Notes under the pieces: generated by a model | What the model saw: only the letters and a program-made list of their open reading frames with translations | What the model was told of the DNA's origin: nothing | Database searches by the model: none | Program-made: the position numbers and the translations under genes | NCBI GenBank assembly: GCA_964572855.1 | Contig: CAZNGF010000016.1 | Coordinates: 1-41,293, forward strand | Direction: 5' to 3' | DNA: 41,293 nucleotides | DNA from: CAZNGF01 sp964572855 | Lineage (GTDB): Bacteria; Bipolaricaulota; Bipolaricaulia; RBG-16-55-9; JAJCYT01 | Shown here: piece after piece, positions 32,183-41,293 of the stretch | How the letters are laid out: each line of letters begins with the position of its first letter | Position numbering within the stretch: the first letter of the stretch is position 1

Positions 32183-32217
32183 TATAATCCGGGATGGAGT
32201 GGAGTCGTCCCCTATGA
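32183..32217 (+). promoter_or_regulatory. -10 box and leaderless mini-ORF before the SLC13 gene
   Basis: A consensus TATAAT (32183-32188) is followed 5 bp later by an ATG that opens a 7-codon reading frame (MEWSRPL). Its TGA overlaps the ATG of the permease gene (ATGA at 32214-32217). The arrangement looks like a leaderless mini-ORF whose translation feeds the permease start. The -35 region is poor. Confidence 0.45.
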
Positions 32218-33977
32218 ATACGACGTGGTTAATCCTCGCCGCCGGGTTCGTGTTGCTCGCCAGCCGTCGCTTCCGCCCCGACTTCGTGGCGCTGGCCACG
32301 GTGTTGACGCTGCAGCTGGCCGGCGCGCTCACGCTGGACCAAGCCCTGGCGGGCTTCAGCAACCCGGTTGTGATCACGATCGCGGCCTTCATGATCCTGA
32401 GCTACGCCGCGCGCAACCTGGACTGGCAGCGTCGCTGGGAGGGTTGGCTCAACCGGCGGCGCGGCACGACCGGCTGGCTCAATTTCTGGTCCATGTGGGG
32501 CGCGGGCCTGTTGTCGGGCTTCATGCAGGAGGAGCAAGCCGTCGGGGCGCTGCTGCCCGGCACGGTGCGCGTCGGGCGGCGCCACGGCGTGCCCCCGTCG
32601 AAGCTGCTGCTCTCGCTGGCCTACGGGGCGCTCATGGGCCGCTCGCTTTGGCTCGTGGGCAGCCCGGCGGCGTTGCTGGTGGCCTGGTACATGGGCACGC
32701 AGGGGGTACGCACTTTCCAGGTCTACGACCTCGCCCTGATCAGCCTGATCGCGCTCCTGGCCGGCTCGCTGTTCATGGGGCTGGTGGGACACACCGTGTT
32801 GCCGTCGCGGCGTTCGGAGGTCGACCCGTTGGACCGCTTCAAGGTGCGCGAACGGCTCATGGAGTTCATCGTGCGCGCGGATTCGCCCGTGATCGGCCGC
32901 GCCCTGGGCGAGGTCGAGTGGAGCCGCGACATGGACGTGATCGTGCTGGGCGTGATCCGCACGCACGACCCCATCCTTGCCCCGCCGGCCCAGCTCCAGT
33001 TGGCCTACGGTGACGTCTTGATCGTGCAGGCCGACCCGGAGCGCGTCGGGCGCCTGAGCCGGGAGGCCGGGCTCGAGCCCGTCCCGCGCGCCAAGCTCAG
33101 CCCCGCCGACATCACCTACGGCGACATCGAGCTGGTCGAGGTGGCCGTACGCCTCGACTCCTCGCTACAGGGCCAGACGCTGCGCCAGGCCGACTTTCGC
33201 AGACGCTACGGGCTCTCGGTGCTGGCCATCGAGCGGGGCCCGCAGGTGCTGGTCGACGGCATCGCCGACACGGTGCTCCAGGGGGGGGACGTGTTGCTGC
33301 TGCAGGGGGACCGCCGGCGCGTCGACCTCATGCTACCCGAGGCCAAGGCCATCCCGCTGGGCGAGCGCGCGTTGCCCAGCGTGACCCGCGAGCGCAGCGG
33401 CTGGGCGCTGGGTGGGGTGCTGGTCGGGCTCGGGCTGGCCGGGAGCGGCTGGCTCCCGATCCCGATCGCGTTCCTGCTGATCGCGCTGTTGATGGCCGTG
33501 CTCACGCGCTACCCGATGCGCGTGGCCTACCGCTCCATGGACTGGCCGCTGCTCGTCCTGCTGGCCGCGGTCGTCCCGTGGTCCCTGGCCATGACCGCCA
33601 GCGACGTCTCGGGCGGGTTGGTGGACCTGCTGCTGTTGATTTGGGAGCAGCCGCACCCCCACCTCGTGCTGCACACGCTTTACTGGACCGCGGTGGGGCT
33701 CGTGACGGTGCTGAACGCGCCCGTGGTGGCCATGCTGCTCTCGCCCGTGGCGCTGGGCGCCGCCGCCCAGCTCGGCGTCAACCCGGAGCCGTTCCTGGCC
33801 ACGGTGGCGCTGGCCTCGTCGTTCGTGTTCCTGTGGCCCGTGGGGCACCGCACCCACGTGCTGGTCCAGGGCGCCGGCGGCTACTCGCTGGACGACTACG
33901 CCAAGGTCGGGTTGTGGCTTTCGATCCTGTTGGGCCTGGTGCTCACGCTGGTCGTGCCCGTGCTCTGGCCCTTCTAG
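32214..33977 (+). CDS. SLC13/DASS-type permease with two RCK_C (TrkA_C) domains
   Basis: The 587-residue inner-membrane transporter has two clusters of membrane segments (about 1-200 and 390-587) separated by two cytoplasmic RCK_C domains. The domains are seen as MEFIVRADSPVIGRALGEVEW...YGDVLIVQ and ELVEVAVRLDSSLQGQTL...GGDVLLLQG. This layout is that of sulfate/anion permeases of the SLC13 (SAC1-like) group; the RCK_C domains may bind a regulatory ligand. The transported anion is not predictable. The ATG at 32214 is chosen because MNTTWLILAAGFVLL begins the first membrane helix, although the frame stays open far upstream across the lon-like gene. Confidence 0.88.
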   Translation: MNTTWLILAAGFVLLASRRFRPDFVALATVLTLQLAGALTLDQALAGFSNPVVITIAAFMILSYAARNLDWQRRWEGWLNRRRGTTGWLNFWSMWGAGLLSGFMQEEQAVGALLPGTVRVGRRHGVPPSKLLLSLAYGALMGRSLWLVGSPAALLVAWYMGTQGVRTFQVYDLALISLIALLAGSLFMGLVGHTVLPSRRSEVDPLDRFKVRERLMEFIVRADSPVIGRALGEVEWSRDMDVIVLGVIRTHDPILAPPAQLQLAYGDVLIVQADPERVGRLSREAGLEPVPRAKLSPADITYGDIELVEVAVRLDSSLQGQTLRQADFRRRYGLSVLAIERGPQVLVDGIADTVLQGGDVLLLQGDRRRVDLMLPEAKAIPLGERALPSVTRERSGWALGGVLVGLGLAGSGWLPIPIAFLLIALLMAVLTRYPMRVAYRSMDWPLLVLLAAVVPWSLAMTASDVSGGLVDLLLLIWEQPHPHLVLHTLYWTAVGLVTVLNAPVVAMLLSPVALGAAAQLGVNPEPFLATVALASSFVFLWPVGHRTHVLVQGAGGYSLDDYAKVGLWLSILLGLVLTLVVPVLWPF

Positions 33978-33984
33978 CGGGCCA

Positions 33985-34014
33985 TTTGCGGAACGTCGAT
34001 TTCCCGTTCGCAAA
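33985..34014 (+). terminator. weak hairpin after the SLC13 gene
   Basis: TTTGCGGAACG and CGTTCGCAAA pair over 10 bp with one bulged base, 8 bp after the stop codon. No U run follows directly. Confidence 0.4.
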
Positions 34015-34060
34015 GGACATATTTCCCTTGCCTCCGGCGAAAAACACGTTAGCTTGGGGG

Positions 34061-34089
34061 TTGACAGTGTCAAGGCACTGTGCTATGGT
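34061..34089 (+). promoter_or_regulatory. promoter of the ilv-leu operon
   Basis: Consensus TTGACA (34061-34066), a 17-bp spacer and TGCTATGGT (extended -10, TATGGT at 34084-34089) form a strong promoter. Transcription should begin near 34096, about 29 nt before the leader peptide. Confidence 0.85.
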
Positions 34090-34124
34090 AGTGAAACTTC
34101 ACCAACTGAAAGGAGGCGACCGTT

Positions 34125-34226
34125 ATGTACGCACGAACGCATAAGGGTCATCCGCAGCCAACCCCCCCGTCCCACCGAGGGACCTTCCTAATTATCGCCT
34201 CCCTTCTAGTTATTCTGCCCCTATAG
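34125..34226 (+). CDS. branched-chain leader peptide of the ilv-leu operon
   Basis: This is a 33-codon ORF with an excellent ribosome site (AAAGGAGG, 8 bp before the ATG). Its last 13 residues read FLIIASLLVILPL: five Leu, three Ile and one Val. Three of the five Leu codons are CTA and one is CTT; two of three Ile codons are ATT, and the Val is GTT. These codons are rare in this GC-rich genome, where CTG/CTC, ATC and GTG/GTC dominate. That is the signature of a leader peptide that senses charged branched-chain tRNAs. A 14-bp palindrome GCCCCTATAGGGGC (34217-34230) spans the stop codon. The function is inferred from composition and from ilvBNC-leuACD lying downstream. Confidence 0.8.
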   Translation: MYARTHKGHPQPTPPSHRGTFLIIASLLVILPL

Positions 34227-34367
34227 GGGCACTTCACTTTCTTCATCCAGCCAATACGGTTGAGATAAGACGACTTCCATCTGCGCGTATCTGAGGTCGC
34301 ACCGCCCCAAGCGCGTGCGATGCGGCCGCTTGCCACAACACGATGAGACAAGAAAAGGAGTTGTTCT
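34227..34367 (+). promoter_or_regulatory. structured leader region between leader peptide and first operon gene
   Basis: This 141-nt stretch can form a stem TCGCACCGC / GCGCGTGCGA with one bulged base. It is not followed by a U tract, so it is not a standard terminator. CTTTCTTCATC (34237-34247) can pair in part with GATGA...AAGAAAAG (34342-34357), which covers the ribosome site of the zinc-ribbon gene. Control of translation or a Rho-type mechanism fits better than a classic terminator. The pairing is read by eye, not calculated. Confidence 0.4.
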
Positions 34368-34643
34368 ATGCTCTGCCCGAAATGCAACCAGCACATGTTT
34401 GAGGACCACTTCGGCTTTCCCGAGAGCACGATGGAGCTCTGGCGCTGTTCCAACGCGGCCTGCGATTACACCTTCGAGATGCGCGCCAACACGCGCGGCT
34501 TCAGCTTCGCCTTCGAGCAGGAGCGCGACCTGGACTACAGCCGGCCGCAGGCCGCACCGCGCTTCAACAGCGGCGGATTCCCGAATCAGGTGTTCGGGGC
34601 GTTCGAACCCGCCCGGGCGCCGTTCCGCGGGGAGGGCGCATGA
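34368..34643 (+). CDS. small zinc-ribbon protein in the ilv-leu leader region
   Basis: The 91-residue protein has a single zinc ribbon made by CPKC (residues 3-6) and CSNAAC (near 27-32), then an Arg/Phe-rich segment and a Gly/Pro-rich, probably disordered tail. I recognise no family. It lies after the leader peptide and before ilvB, with AAAAGGAG upstream, so it should be made whenever the ilv-leu operon is. Its stop overlaps the next small ORF (ATGA). Confidence 0.7.
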   Translation: MLCPKCNQHMFEDHFGFPESTMELWRCSNAACDYTFEMRANTRGFSFAFEQERDLDYSRPQAAPRFNSGGFPNQVFGAFEPARAPFRGEGA

Positions 34644-34768
34644 GCGCGCAGCGGGTGGCGCAAGTGGCCGTGAACCGGCTGCGCGGGCACGAGGAGACGG
34701 ACCCGACCGCCGTTCGCCGGGCGGCTGCCCGCCGCAGCGGGCTCAGCGGCTTAAAGGAGAGGGAATGA
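34640..34768 (+). CDS. 42-residue basic ORF coupled to the zinc-ribbon gene and ilvB
   Basis: The start overlaps the zinc-ribbon stop and its stop overlaps the ilvB start, both as ATGA. The predicted peptide is basic and Arg/Ala-rich (RVAQVAVNRLRG, AVRRAAARRSG) with no known motif. A GCCCGC / GCGGGC hairpin (34727-34742) lies inside it, ahead of the ilvB ribosome site AAAGGAGAGGG. It may be a true small protein or a translated relay that opens the ilvB start. Confidence 0.45.
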   Translation: MSAQRVAQVAVNRLRGHEETDPTAVRRAAARRSGLSGLKERE

Positions 34769-36528
34769 ACACATCGACGGAAGCGAAAAAGCCCCTTCAC
34801 GCACCCGCCCGGCGGGACGCCCGCAGGCGTACGGGCGCGGAGGCGGTCGTGGAGGGGCTCAAGGCCGAGGGCGTCGAGTGGCTCTTCGGCATGACCGGCG
34901 GCGCGATCATGCCGGTCTACGACGCCCTGTTTCGGGACGGACACCTGCGCCACGTCATGGTCGGGCACGAGCAGGGCGGCGCGCACATGGCCGAAGGCTA
35001 CGCGCGCGTCACCGGCAAGCCTGGCGTCGTGATCACGACCAGCGGGCCCGGCGCCACCAACCTCGTCACCGGCCTGGCCGATGCCGCCATGGACTCCACG
35101 CCGCTGGTGGCCATCACGGGCCAGGTGGCCACGGCCCTCATCGGCAACGACGCGTTTCAGGAGTCCGACGTGCGCGGCATCACGATGCCCGTGAGCAAGC
35201 ACAACTACCTGGTCCGTTCGACCGACGAGCTGCCGCGGGTGGTCTCCGAGGGGTTTTATCTGGCCCGCTCGGGCCGGCCGGGCCCCGTGTTGCTGGACAT
35301 CCCCAAGGACGTGAGCAACGGGCACACGGACGCCCCACGCCCCGAATCGATCGAGCTGGCCGGCTACGCCCCGCCCTTCGAGGGGCACCCGCGTCAGGTC
35401 CGTAAGGCACTCGAGGCGCTGCGCGCGGCCGAGCGGCCCGTCATCCTGGCCGGCGGCGGCGTGCTGCACGCCGAGGCTTCCGACGAGCTGAAAGCGTTTG
35501 CCGAGGCGCTGGACATCCCGGTGGTGAGCACGCTGATGGGGCTCGGAAACTTTCCGATCGACCACCCGCTCTCGCTTGGGATGCCGGGCATGCACGGGAC
35601 CGGGTACGCCATCAAGGCGCTGCACCAGTGCGACTTGATGCTCTGCGTGGGCACGCGACTCGACGACCGCATCACGGGCAAACTGGACGAGTTCGCCCCC
35701 TGGGCCAGCGTGATTCACGTCGACATCGACGCCTCCGAGATCAGCAAGAACGTCCCGGCGGTGGTCCCGATCGTGGGACACGCCAAGCCCGTGCTGCGCG
35801 AGCTGACGCGCGGGGCTGCAAGCTGGGAAGATCGCCCCGATTGGTCTCCCTGGCACAAGCAGCTCAACGCTTGGCGCCGCGAGTTTCCGCTGAGTTATCG
35901 CGAGAAAAGCGACTGGATCCTGCCCCAGCAGGTGGTCGAGGCCGTGGACGATCTCTTGGACGACGAGGCCATCGTGTCCACCGGCGTGGGCCAGCACCAG
36001 ATGTGGACCGCGCAGTACTACACCTTCCGCAAGCCGCGCACCTGGCTCACCAGCGGCGGCCTCGGGACGATGGGCTACGGCTTCCCCGCCGCCATCGGCG
36101 CCAAGCTGGCCCGGCCCGAGAGCGCCGTGGTCTGCATCGACGGCGACGGCTCGTTCGTCATGACCATGCAGGAGCTGGTGACGGCCGTGCGCTACCGCGT
36201 GCCGGTCGTGGTGGCGATCGTGAACAACGCCTTCCTCGGCATGGTGCGCCAGTGGCAGCACCTGTTCTTCGACAACCGCTTCGCCGAGACCGAGATGGCC
36301 CCGCCGCCGTTTGCCAAGATCGCCGAAGCGTTCGGCGCGCTGGGCCGGCGAGTCGAGCGGCCCGAGGACCTGCGCCCCTCGTTGCAGTGGGCGCTGGCGG
36401 CGGCCGAGTCGCAGAGGCTCCCGGCCGTGCTCGACGTGCGCGTCGACCCCGAGGAGTGCGTCTACCCCATGGTGCCGGCGGGGCAGGCCAACGCCAACTT
36501 CCTGTCCGGACCACAAGGGAGGGCGTGA
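34765..36528 (+). CDS. ilvB: acetolactate synthase large subunit
   Basis: It condenses two pyruvates to acetolactate, or pyruvate and 2-oxobutyrate to acetohydroxybutyrate, the first common step to valine, leucine and isoleucine. The 587-residue ThDP/FAD enzyme has the catalytic Glu in GHEQGGAHMAEGYAR, the GPGATN loop, the FAD-binding middle domain, and the ThDP/Mg motif GDGSF...IVNNAFLG. The first 25 residues are a basic extension before the conserved start (TGAEAVVEGLKAEGVEWLFGM). It overlaps ilvN by one base. Confidence 0.97.
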   Translation: MNTSTEAKKPLHAPARRDARRRTGAEAVVEGLKAEGVEWLFGMTGGAIMPVYDALFRDGHLRHVMVGHEQGGAHMAEGYARVTGKPGVVITTSGPGATNLVTGLADAAMDSTPLVAITGQVATALIGNDAFQESDVRGITMPVSKHNYLVRSTDELPRVVSEGFYLARSGRPGPVLLDIPKDVSNGHTDAPRPESIELAGYAPPFEGHPRQVRKALEALRAAERPVILAGGGVLHAEASDELKAFAEALDIPVVSTLMGLGNFPIDHPLSLGMPGMHGTGYAIKALHQCDLMLCVGTRLDDRITGKLDEFAPWASVIHVDIDASEISKNVPAVVPIVGHAKPVLRELTRGAASWEDRPDWSPWHKQLNAWRREFPLSYREKSDWILPQQVVEAVDDLLDDEAIVSTGVGQHQMWTAQYYTFRKPRTWLTSGGLGTMGYGFPAAIGAKLARPESAVVCIDGDGSFVMTMQELVTAVRYRVPVVVAIVNNAFLGMVRQWQHLFFDNRFAETEMAPPPFAKIAEAFGALGRRVERPEDLRPSLQWALAAAESQRLPAVLDVRVDPEECVYPMVPAGQANANFLSGPQGRA

Positions 36529-37061
36529 TGGAGCAACTCCACCCCATCTCGGCCATCGTCGTAAACGAAAGCGGGGTATTGGCCCGGATCGCGGGCCTGT
36601 TCGCCCGGCGCGGCTTCAACATCGACTCGCTGGCCGTGGGCGAGACCCAGGAGCCCGGCCTCTCGCGCATGACCATCGTCGTGCGCGGCGACGACCGCGT
36701 GCTGGAGCAGGTGGTCAAGCAACTGAGCCGGCTGGTGGACTGCGTCAAGGTGAGCGACCTGGCCCAGGACCCCCACGTCGAGCGCGATCTCGCCCTCATC
36801 AAGGTGAGCGCGGCCCGCCAGCACCGCAGCGAGATCATCGAGCTGGTCGACATCTTCCGCGCGAAGATCGTGGACGTAGGCGAACGCAGCGTCATGGTCG
36901 AGATCGCCGGCCACAGCGAGAAGGTCGACGCCATGATCGACATGCTGCGCCCCTACGGCATAAAGGAGCTGGCCCGCACTGGCCGCATCATTTTGGCGCG
37001 CGGCCAGCGGACCGAGGCCCGCGCCGAGCGCGCGCCCCGCGCCGCGCCGGTGGCGGGCTAG
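36528..37061 (+). CDS. ilvN: acetolactate synthase regulatory small subunit
   Basis: It binds IlvB, raises its activity and gives valine feedback inhibition. The 177-residue protein has an N-terminal ACT domain (HPISAIVVNESGVLARIAGLFARRGFNIDSL, split here as HPISAIVVNESG and ARIAGLFARRG) and a C-terminal ALS_ss_C domain ending in ELARTGRIILARG. An Arg/Ala-rich tail of about 15 residues follows. The TGATG overlap with ilvB ensures coupled synthesis. Confidence 0.96.
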   Translation: MEQLHPISAIVVNESGVLARIAGLFARRGFNIDSLAVGETQEPGLSRMTIVVRGDDRVLEQVVKQLSRLVDCVKVSDLAQDPHVERDLALIKVSAARQHRSEIIELVDIFRAKIVDVGERSVMVEIAGHSEKVDAMIDMLRPYGIKELARTGRIILARGQRTEARAERAPRAAPVAG

Positions 37062-37122
37062 CGGTCGAGACACGTTCCATCCGTCCGACGCACGAAGGCG
37101 ATAATTACTTGAGGTGATACCG

Positions 37123-38143
37123 ATGCCGAACATTTACTACGAATCCGACGCAAACCGGTCGCTGCTCGATGGCAAGCGCGTGGCCGTGCTGGGCTACGGC
37201 AGCCAGGGCCGCGCGCACGCGCTCAACCTGCACGATTCCGGGGTCGAGGTTGTGGTGGGCTTGCGCCCGGGCGGGGCGTCCTGGACGCAAGCCGAGGACG
37301 ACGGGCTCGTCGTGGCCGCCCCGCAGGACGCCGCCAAGGACGCCGACCTGATCGCCTTTCTCGTCCCCGACCCCGTCCAGCCCGGGATCTACCGGGAGGC
37401 CGTCGAGCCCACGCTCTCCGGGCGCCAGACATTGCTGTTCGCCCACGGCTTCAACGTGCACTACGGCCAGATCACGCCGCCCGCAAACGTCGACGTGATC
37501 ATGATCGCGCCCAAGGGACCGGGCAACCTGGTCCGAAAACTCTACGCCGAGGGGCAAGGCGTGCCCTGCCTGCTGGCCGTGGCCCAAGACGCGTCCGGGC
37601 AAGCCAAGGACACGGCGCTGGCCTACGGCAGCGCGCTGGGCGGGACACGCGCCGGCGTGCTCGAGACGAGCTTTCAAGAGGAGACCGAAACCGACCTGTT
37701 CGGCGAGCAGGCGGTGTTGTGCGGCGGGATCAGCTCGCTGATGAAGGCCGGGTTCGACACGTTGGTCGAGGCCGGCTACGCGCCCGAGATGGCCTACTTC
37801 GAGTGCATCCACGAGATGAAGCTCATCGTCGACTTGATCTACAACGGCGGCCTGGAGCACATGCGCCGCTTCGTGAGCGACACCGCCAAGTACGGCGACC
37901 TCACCCGCGGGCCGCGCGTGGTCGACGAGCGCACGCGCGAGGCCATGAAACAGATCCTGGACGAAATTCAATCCGGCAAATTCGCCACCGAATGGGTACT
38001 GGAGAACCAGGCGGGCCGGCCCACCTACCGCGCGCTGCTGCGCCGCGAGGACGCGCACGCCGCCAACGCCGTGGGAGAGACGCTGCGGGACATGATGGGC
38101 TGGCTGCAGGAGGATGCGTCCAAGCAGAAGGAGGTGGTCACCG

Positions 38144-38160
<17 letters not shown>
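37123..38160 (+). CDS. ilvC: ketol-acid reductoisomerase
   Basis: It isomerises and reduces acetolactate to 2,3-dihydroxyisovalerate with NAD(P)H and Mg2+. The 345-residue class I enzyme has the Rossmann motif GYGSQGRAHALNL, then LRPGGASW in the cofactor loop, MIAPKGPGNLVR, and the metal ligands in ETETDLFGEQAVLCGG and FECIHEMKLIVDLI. A perfect GAGGTGAT ribosome site ends 4 bp before the ATG at 37123. Its 3' end overlaps leuA by 17 bp. Confidence 0.97.
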
Positions 38161-39666
<1,506 letters not shown>

Positions 39667-39667
<1 letters not shown>

Positions 39668-41094
39668 TGCCCACGCTGTTCGACAAGGTCTGGGACGCCC
39701 ACCTCGTACGGCGCGAGGCGGGACGGCCCGATTTGCTCTACATCGACCGCCACCTCGTGCACGAGGTCACCTCGCCGCAGGCCTTCGACGGGCTGCGGCA
39801 GGCGAGCCGTGCCGTGCGCCGGCCGGACTTGACCTTCGCCACGGTCGACCACAACGTGCCCACCACGGATCGCAGCCTGCCGATCCGCGATCCGGTCTCG
39901 GCCAAGCAGATCCAGGTGCTGCGGGAAAACTGCGCCGCGTTCGGCGTGCCGCTGTTCGACCTCAACAGCGGCTCGGAGGGCATCGTCCACGTCATCGGCC
40001 CCGAGCTCGGGATCACGCTGCCCGGGCTCACGATCGTGTGCGGCGACAGCCACACCTCGACGCACGGCGCCTTCGGCGCGCTGGCCTTCGGCATCGGGAC
40101 CAGCGAGGTCGAGCACGTGCTGGCCACGCAGTGCCTGCCCCAGACCAAGCCCAAGTCGCTGGCCGTGCGCCTGGAGGGCGAGCGTCCCTTCGGCGTGAGC
40201 GCCAAGGACCTGATCCTGGGCGTCATCGGCCGCATCGGCGTGGCCGGCGGCACGGGGCACGTGATCGAGTACATGGGCTCTGCGATCCGGGACCTGAGCA
40301 TGGAAGGGCGCATGACGGTGTGCAACATGTCGATCGAGTGCGGCGCGCGCGCCGGGATGGTGGCGCCCGACGAGACGACGTTTGAATACCTGGAAGGCCG
40401 GCCGTACGCACCGCGCGGCACGGACTGGGAACAAGCGCTTGACCACTGGCGCGCGCTGCCGAGCGACCCGTACGCGGCCTTCGACTCAGAGATTGAATTC
40501 GACGTCGCCGCCTTTGCGCCCTTTGTCACCTGGGGCACGAATCCGGGCCAGGTCGTCCCGGTGACCGAGCGGGTGCCCGACCCCGACGACTTCCCCGAGG
40601 CGCAGCGGGACTCGGTGCGCCGCGCGCTGGACTACATGGCGCTGGAGCCGGGCACGCCCATGCAAGACATCCGGCTCGACCGCGTCTTTCTGGGGTCTTG
40701 CACCAACGCGCGCATTTCGGACCTGCGCGCCGCGGCGGCCGTCGTGCGCGGCCAGCGCGTCGCAGCGAACGTCCAGGCGATGGTCGTGCCGGGCTCGCAG
40801 CGGGTCAAGGCGCAGGCCGAAGCGGAAGGGTTGGACCGGGTGTTCAAGGATGCGGGGTTCGACTGGCGGGAGTCCGGCTGCAGCATGTGCCTGGGCATGA
40901 ACCCCGACATCCTCCAGCCCGGCGAGCGCTGCGCCTCGACCAGCAACCGCAACTTCGAAGGGCGACAGGGCCGCGGCGGGCGCACGCACCTGGTGAGCCC
41001 GATCATGGCCGCGGCCGCCGCGCTCGAGGGACGTTTCGTCGACGTGCGTGAGTGGTTCGCGCGCGGACGGGTGGCCGAAGAGGCGTTGGTTTGA
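39667..41094 (+). CDS. leuC: 3-isopropylmalate dehydratase large subunit
   Basis: With LeuD it isomerises 2- to 3-isopropylmalate through a [4Fe-4S] cluster. The 475-residue aconitase-fold protein has DHNVPT near residue 60, CGDSHTSTHGAFG, and the three cluster cysteines in GSCTNARISDL and CSMCLGMNPD. The length is that of bacterial LeuC. The start overlaps the leuA stop (TGATG), so synthesis is coupled. Confidence 0.97.
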
Positions 41095-41124
41095 ATCCCA
41101 GAGAGCACGGCATTTGGAGGCATG

Positions 41125-41293
41125 ATGGAACCCTTTGAGAGTTTCACCGGGCTGGCCGCGCCGCTGGACCGCGCGGACGTGGACACGGACCAGATCATCC
41201 CCAAGCAGTTCCTCAAGCGCGTCGAGCGCAGCGGGTTCGGCCAGTTCCTGTTCCACGCCTGGCGCACGGACGAACGGGGCGAACCGAACCCCG
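41125..41293 (+). CDS. leuD: 3-isopropylmalate dehydratase small subunit, 3' end outside the window
   Basis: Only the first 56 codons are present. The sequence FTGLAAPLDRADVDTDQIIPKQFLKRV is the conserved LeuD swivel-domain start (visible here as DRADVDTDQIIPKQFL). GGAGG lies 4 bp before this ATG, and an ATG one codon earlier is too close to it. It lies 30 bp after leuC and completes the dehydratase. Confidence 0.93.
   Translation, partial: MEPFESFTGLAAPLDRADVDTDQIIPKQFLKRVERSGFGQFLFHAWRTDERGEPNP

Noticed and set aside
29625..32213. Very long in-frame extension upstream of the SLC13 gene on the plus strand
   Set aside because: It is antisense to the Lon-like gene, and the permease's first membrane helix begins at the ATG at 32214.
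34217..34230. The GCCCCTATAGGGGC palindrome as a transcription-factor operator
   Set aside because: It lies inside the transcribed leader across the stop codon of the leader peptide. An RNA hairpin role is at least as likely, and no other copy was noticed.

Overview
The window is a high-GC (roughly 65-70 %) stretch of bacterial chromosome with tightly packed genes, many joined by ATGA or TGATG stop/start overlaps. The YidC has a large periplasmic domain, which points to a diderm. Several genes have a -10-like TANNNT box only 5-10 nt before the start codon, the arrangement of leaderless transcripts, which are common in Deinococcota. A PIN-ATPase-KH protein and a Jag/YidC/MnmE block are also present. 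A Deinococcota relative is a reasonable guess, but nothing in the sequence proves it.

Layout. 0.2-2.6 kb: thrS converges on a small minus-strand gene that encodes a ribbon-helix-helix domain fused to what looks like a complete MshEN (c-di-GMP-binding) domain. 2.8-11.6 kb, plus strand: pyrimidine-nucleoside phosphorylase, a fold-II PLP dehydratase, PIN-ATPase-KH, endonuclease III, YidC, Jag/KhpB and MnmE. 11.6-17.5 kb, minus strand: AspRS, then a DUF4129 / small membrane protein / MoxR / DUF58 / membrane protein operon. 17.6-19.9 kb, plus strand: a secreted HExxH protein, a YugP-like membrane protease and a double zinc-ribbon protein. 19.9-22.8 kb, minus strand: aspartokinase and a secreted SBBP beta-propeller.

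22.8-25.9 kb is an accessory island of lower GC. It holds a Tat-exported protein whose only two cysteines bracket a hydrophobic C-terminal module, a three-helix membrane protein directly downstream, and an intact IS3-family element with a 3-bp target duplication. Diverged copies of the 3' end of a small membrane-protein gene flank the island. 25.9-32.0 kb, minus strand: a Lon-family protease, glutamate dehydrogenase, an acyl-CoA synthetase and that small membrane protein. 32.2-34.0 kb: an SLC13 permease with central RCK_C domains.

34.06-41.29 kb is a branched-chain amino acid operon read rightward. A strong promoter comes first, then a 33-residue leader peptide ending in a Leu/Ile/Val run written largely in rare codons, a small zinc-ribbon gene, a 42-codon ORF coupled on both sides, and ilvB, ilvN, ilvC, leuA, leuC and leuD (cut by the window end). 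The leader predicts control by translation of branched-chain codons.

The best candidates for undescribed biology are the RHH-MshEN regulator with its CCTAGG boxes, the Tat/hydrophobic-module pair behind a five-copy AACTC repeat, and the ilv leader with its two small downstream ORFs.
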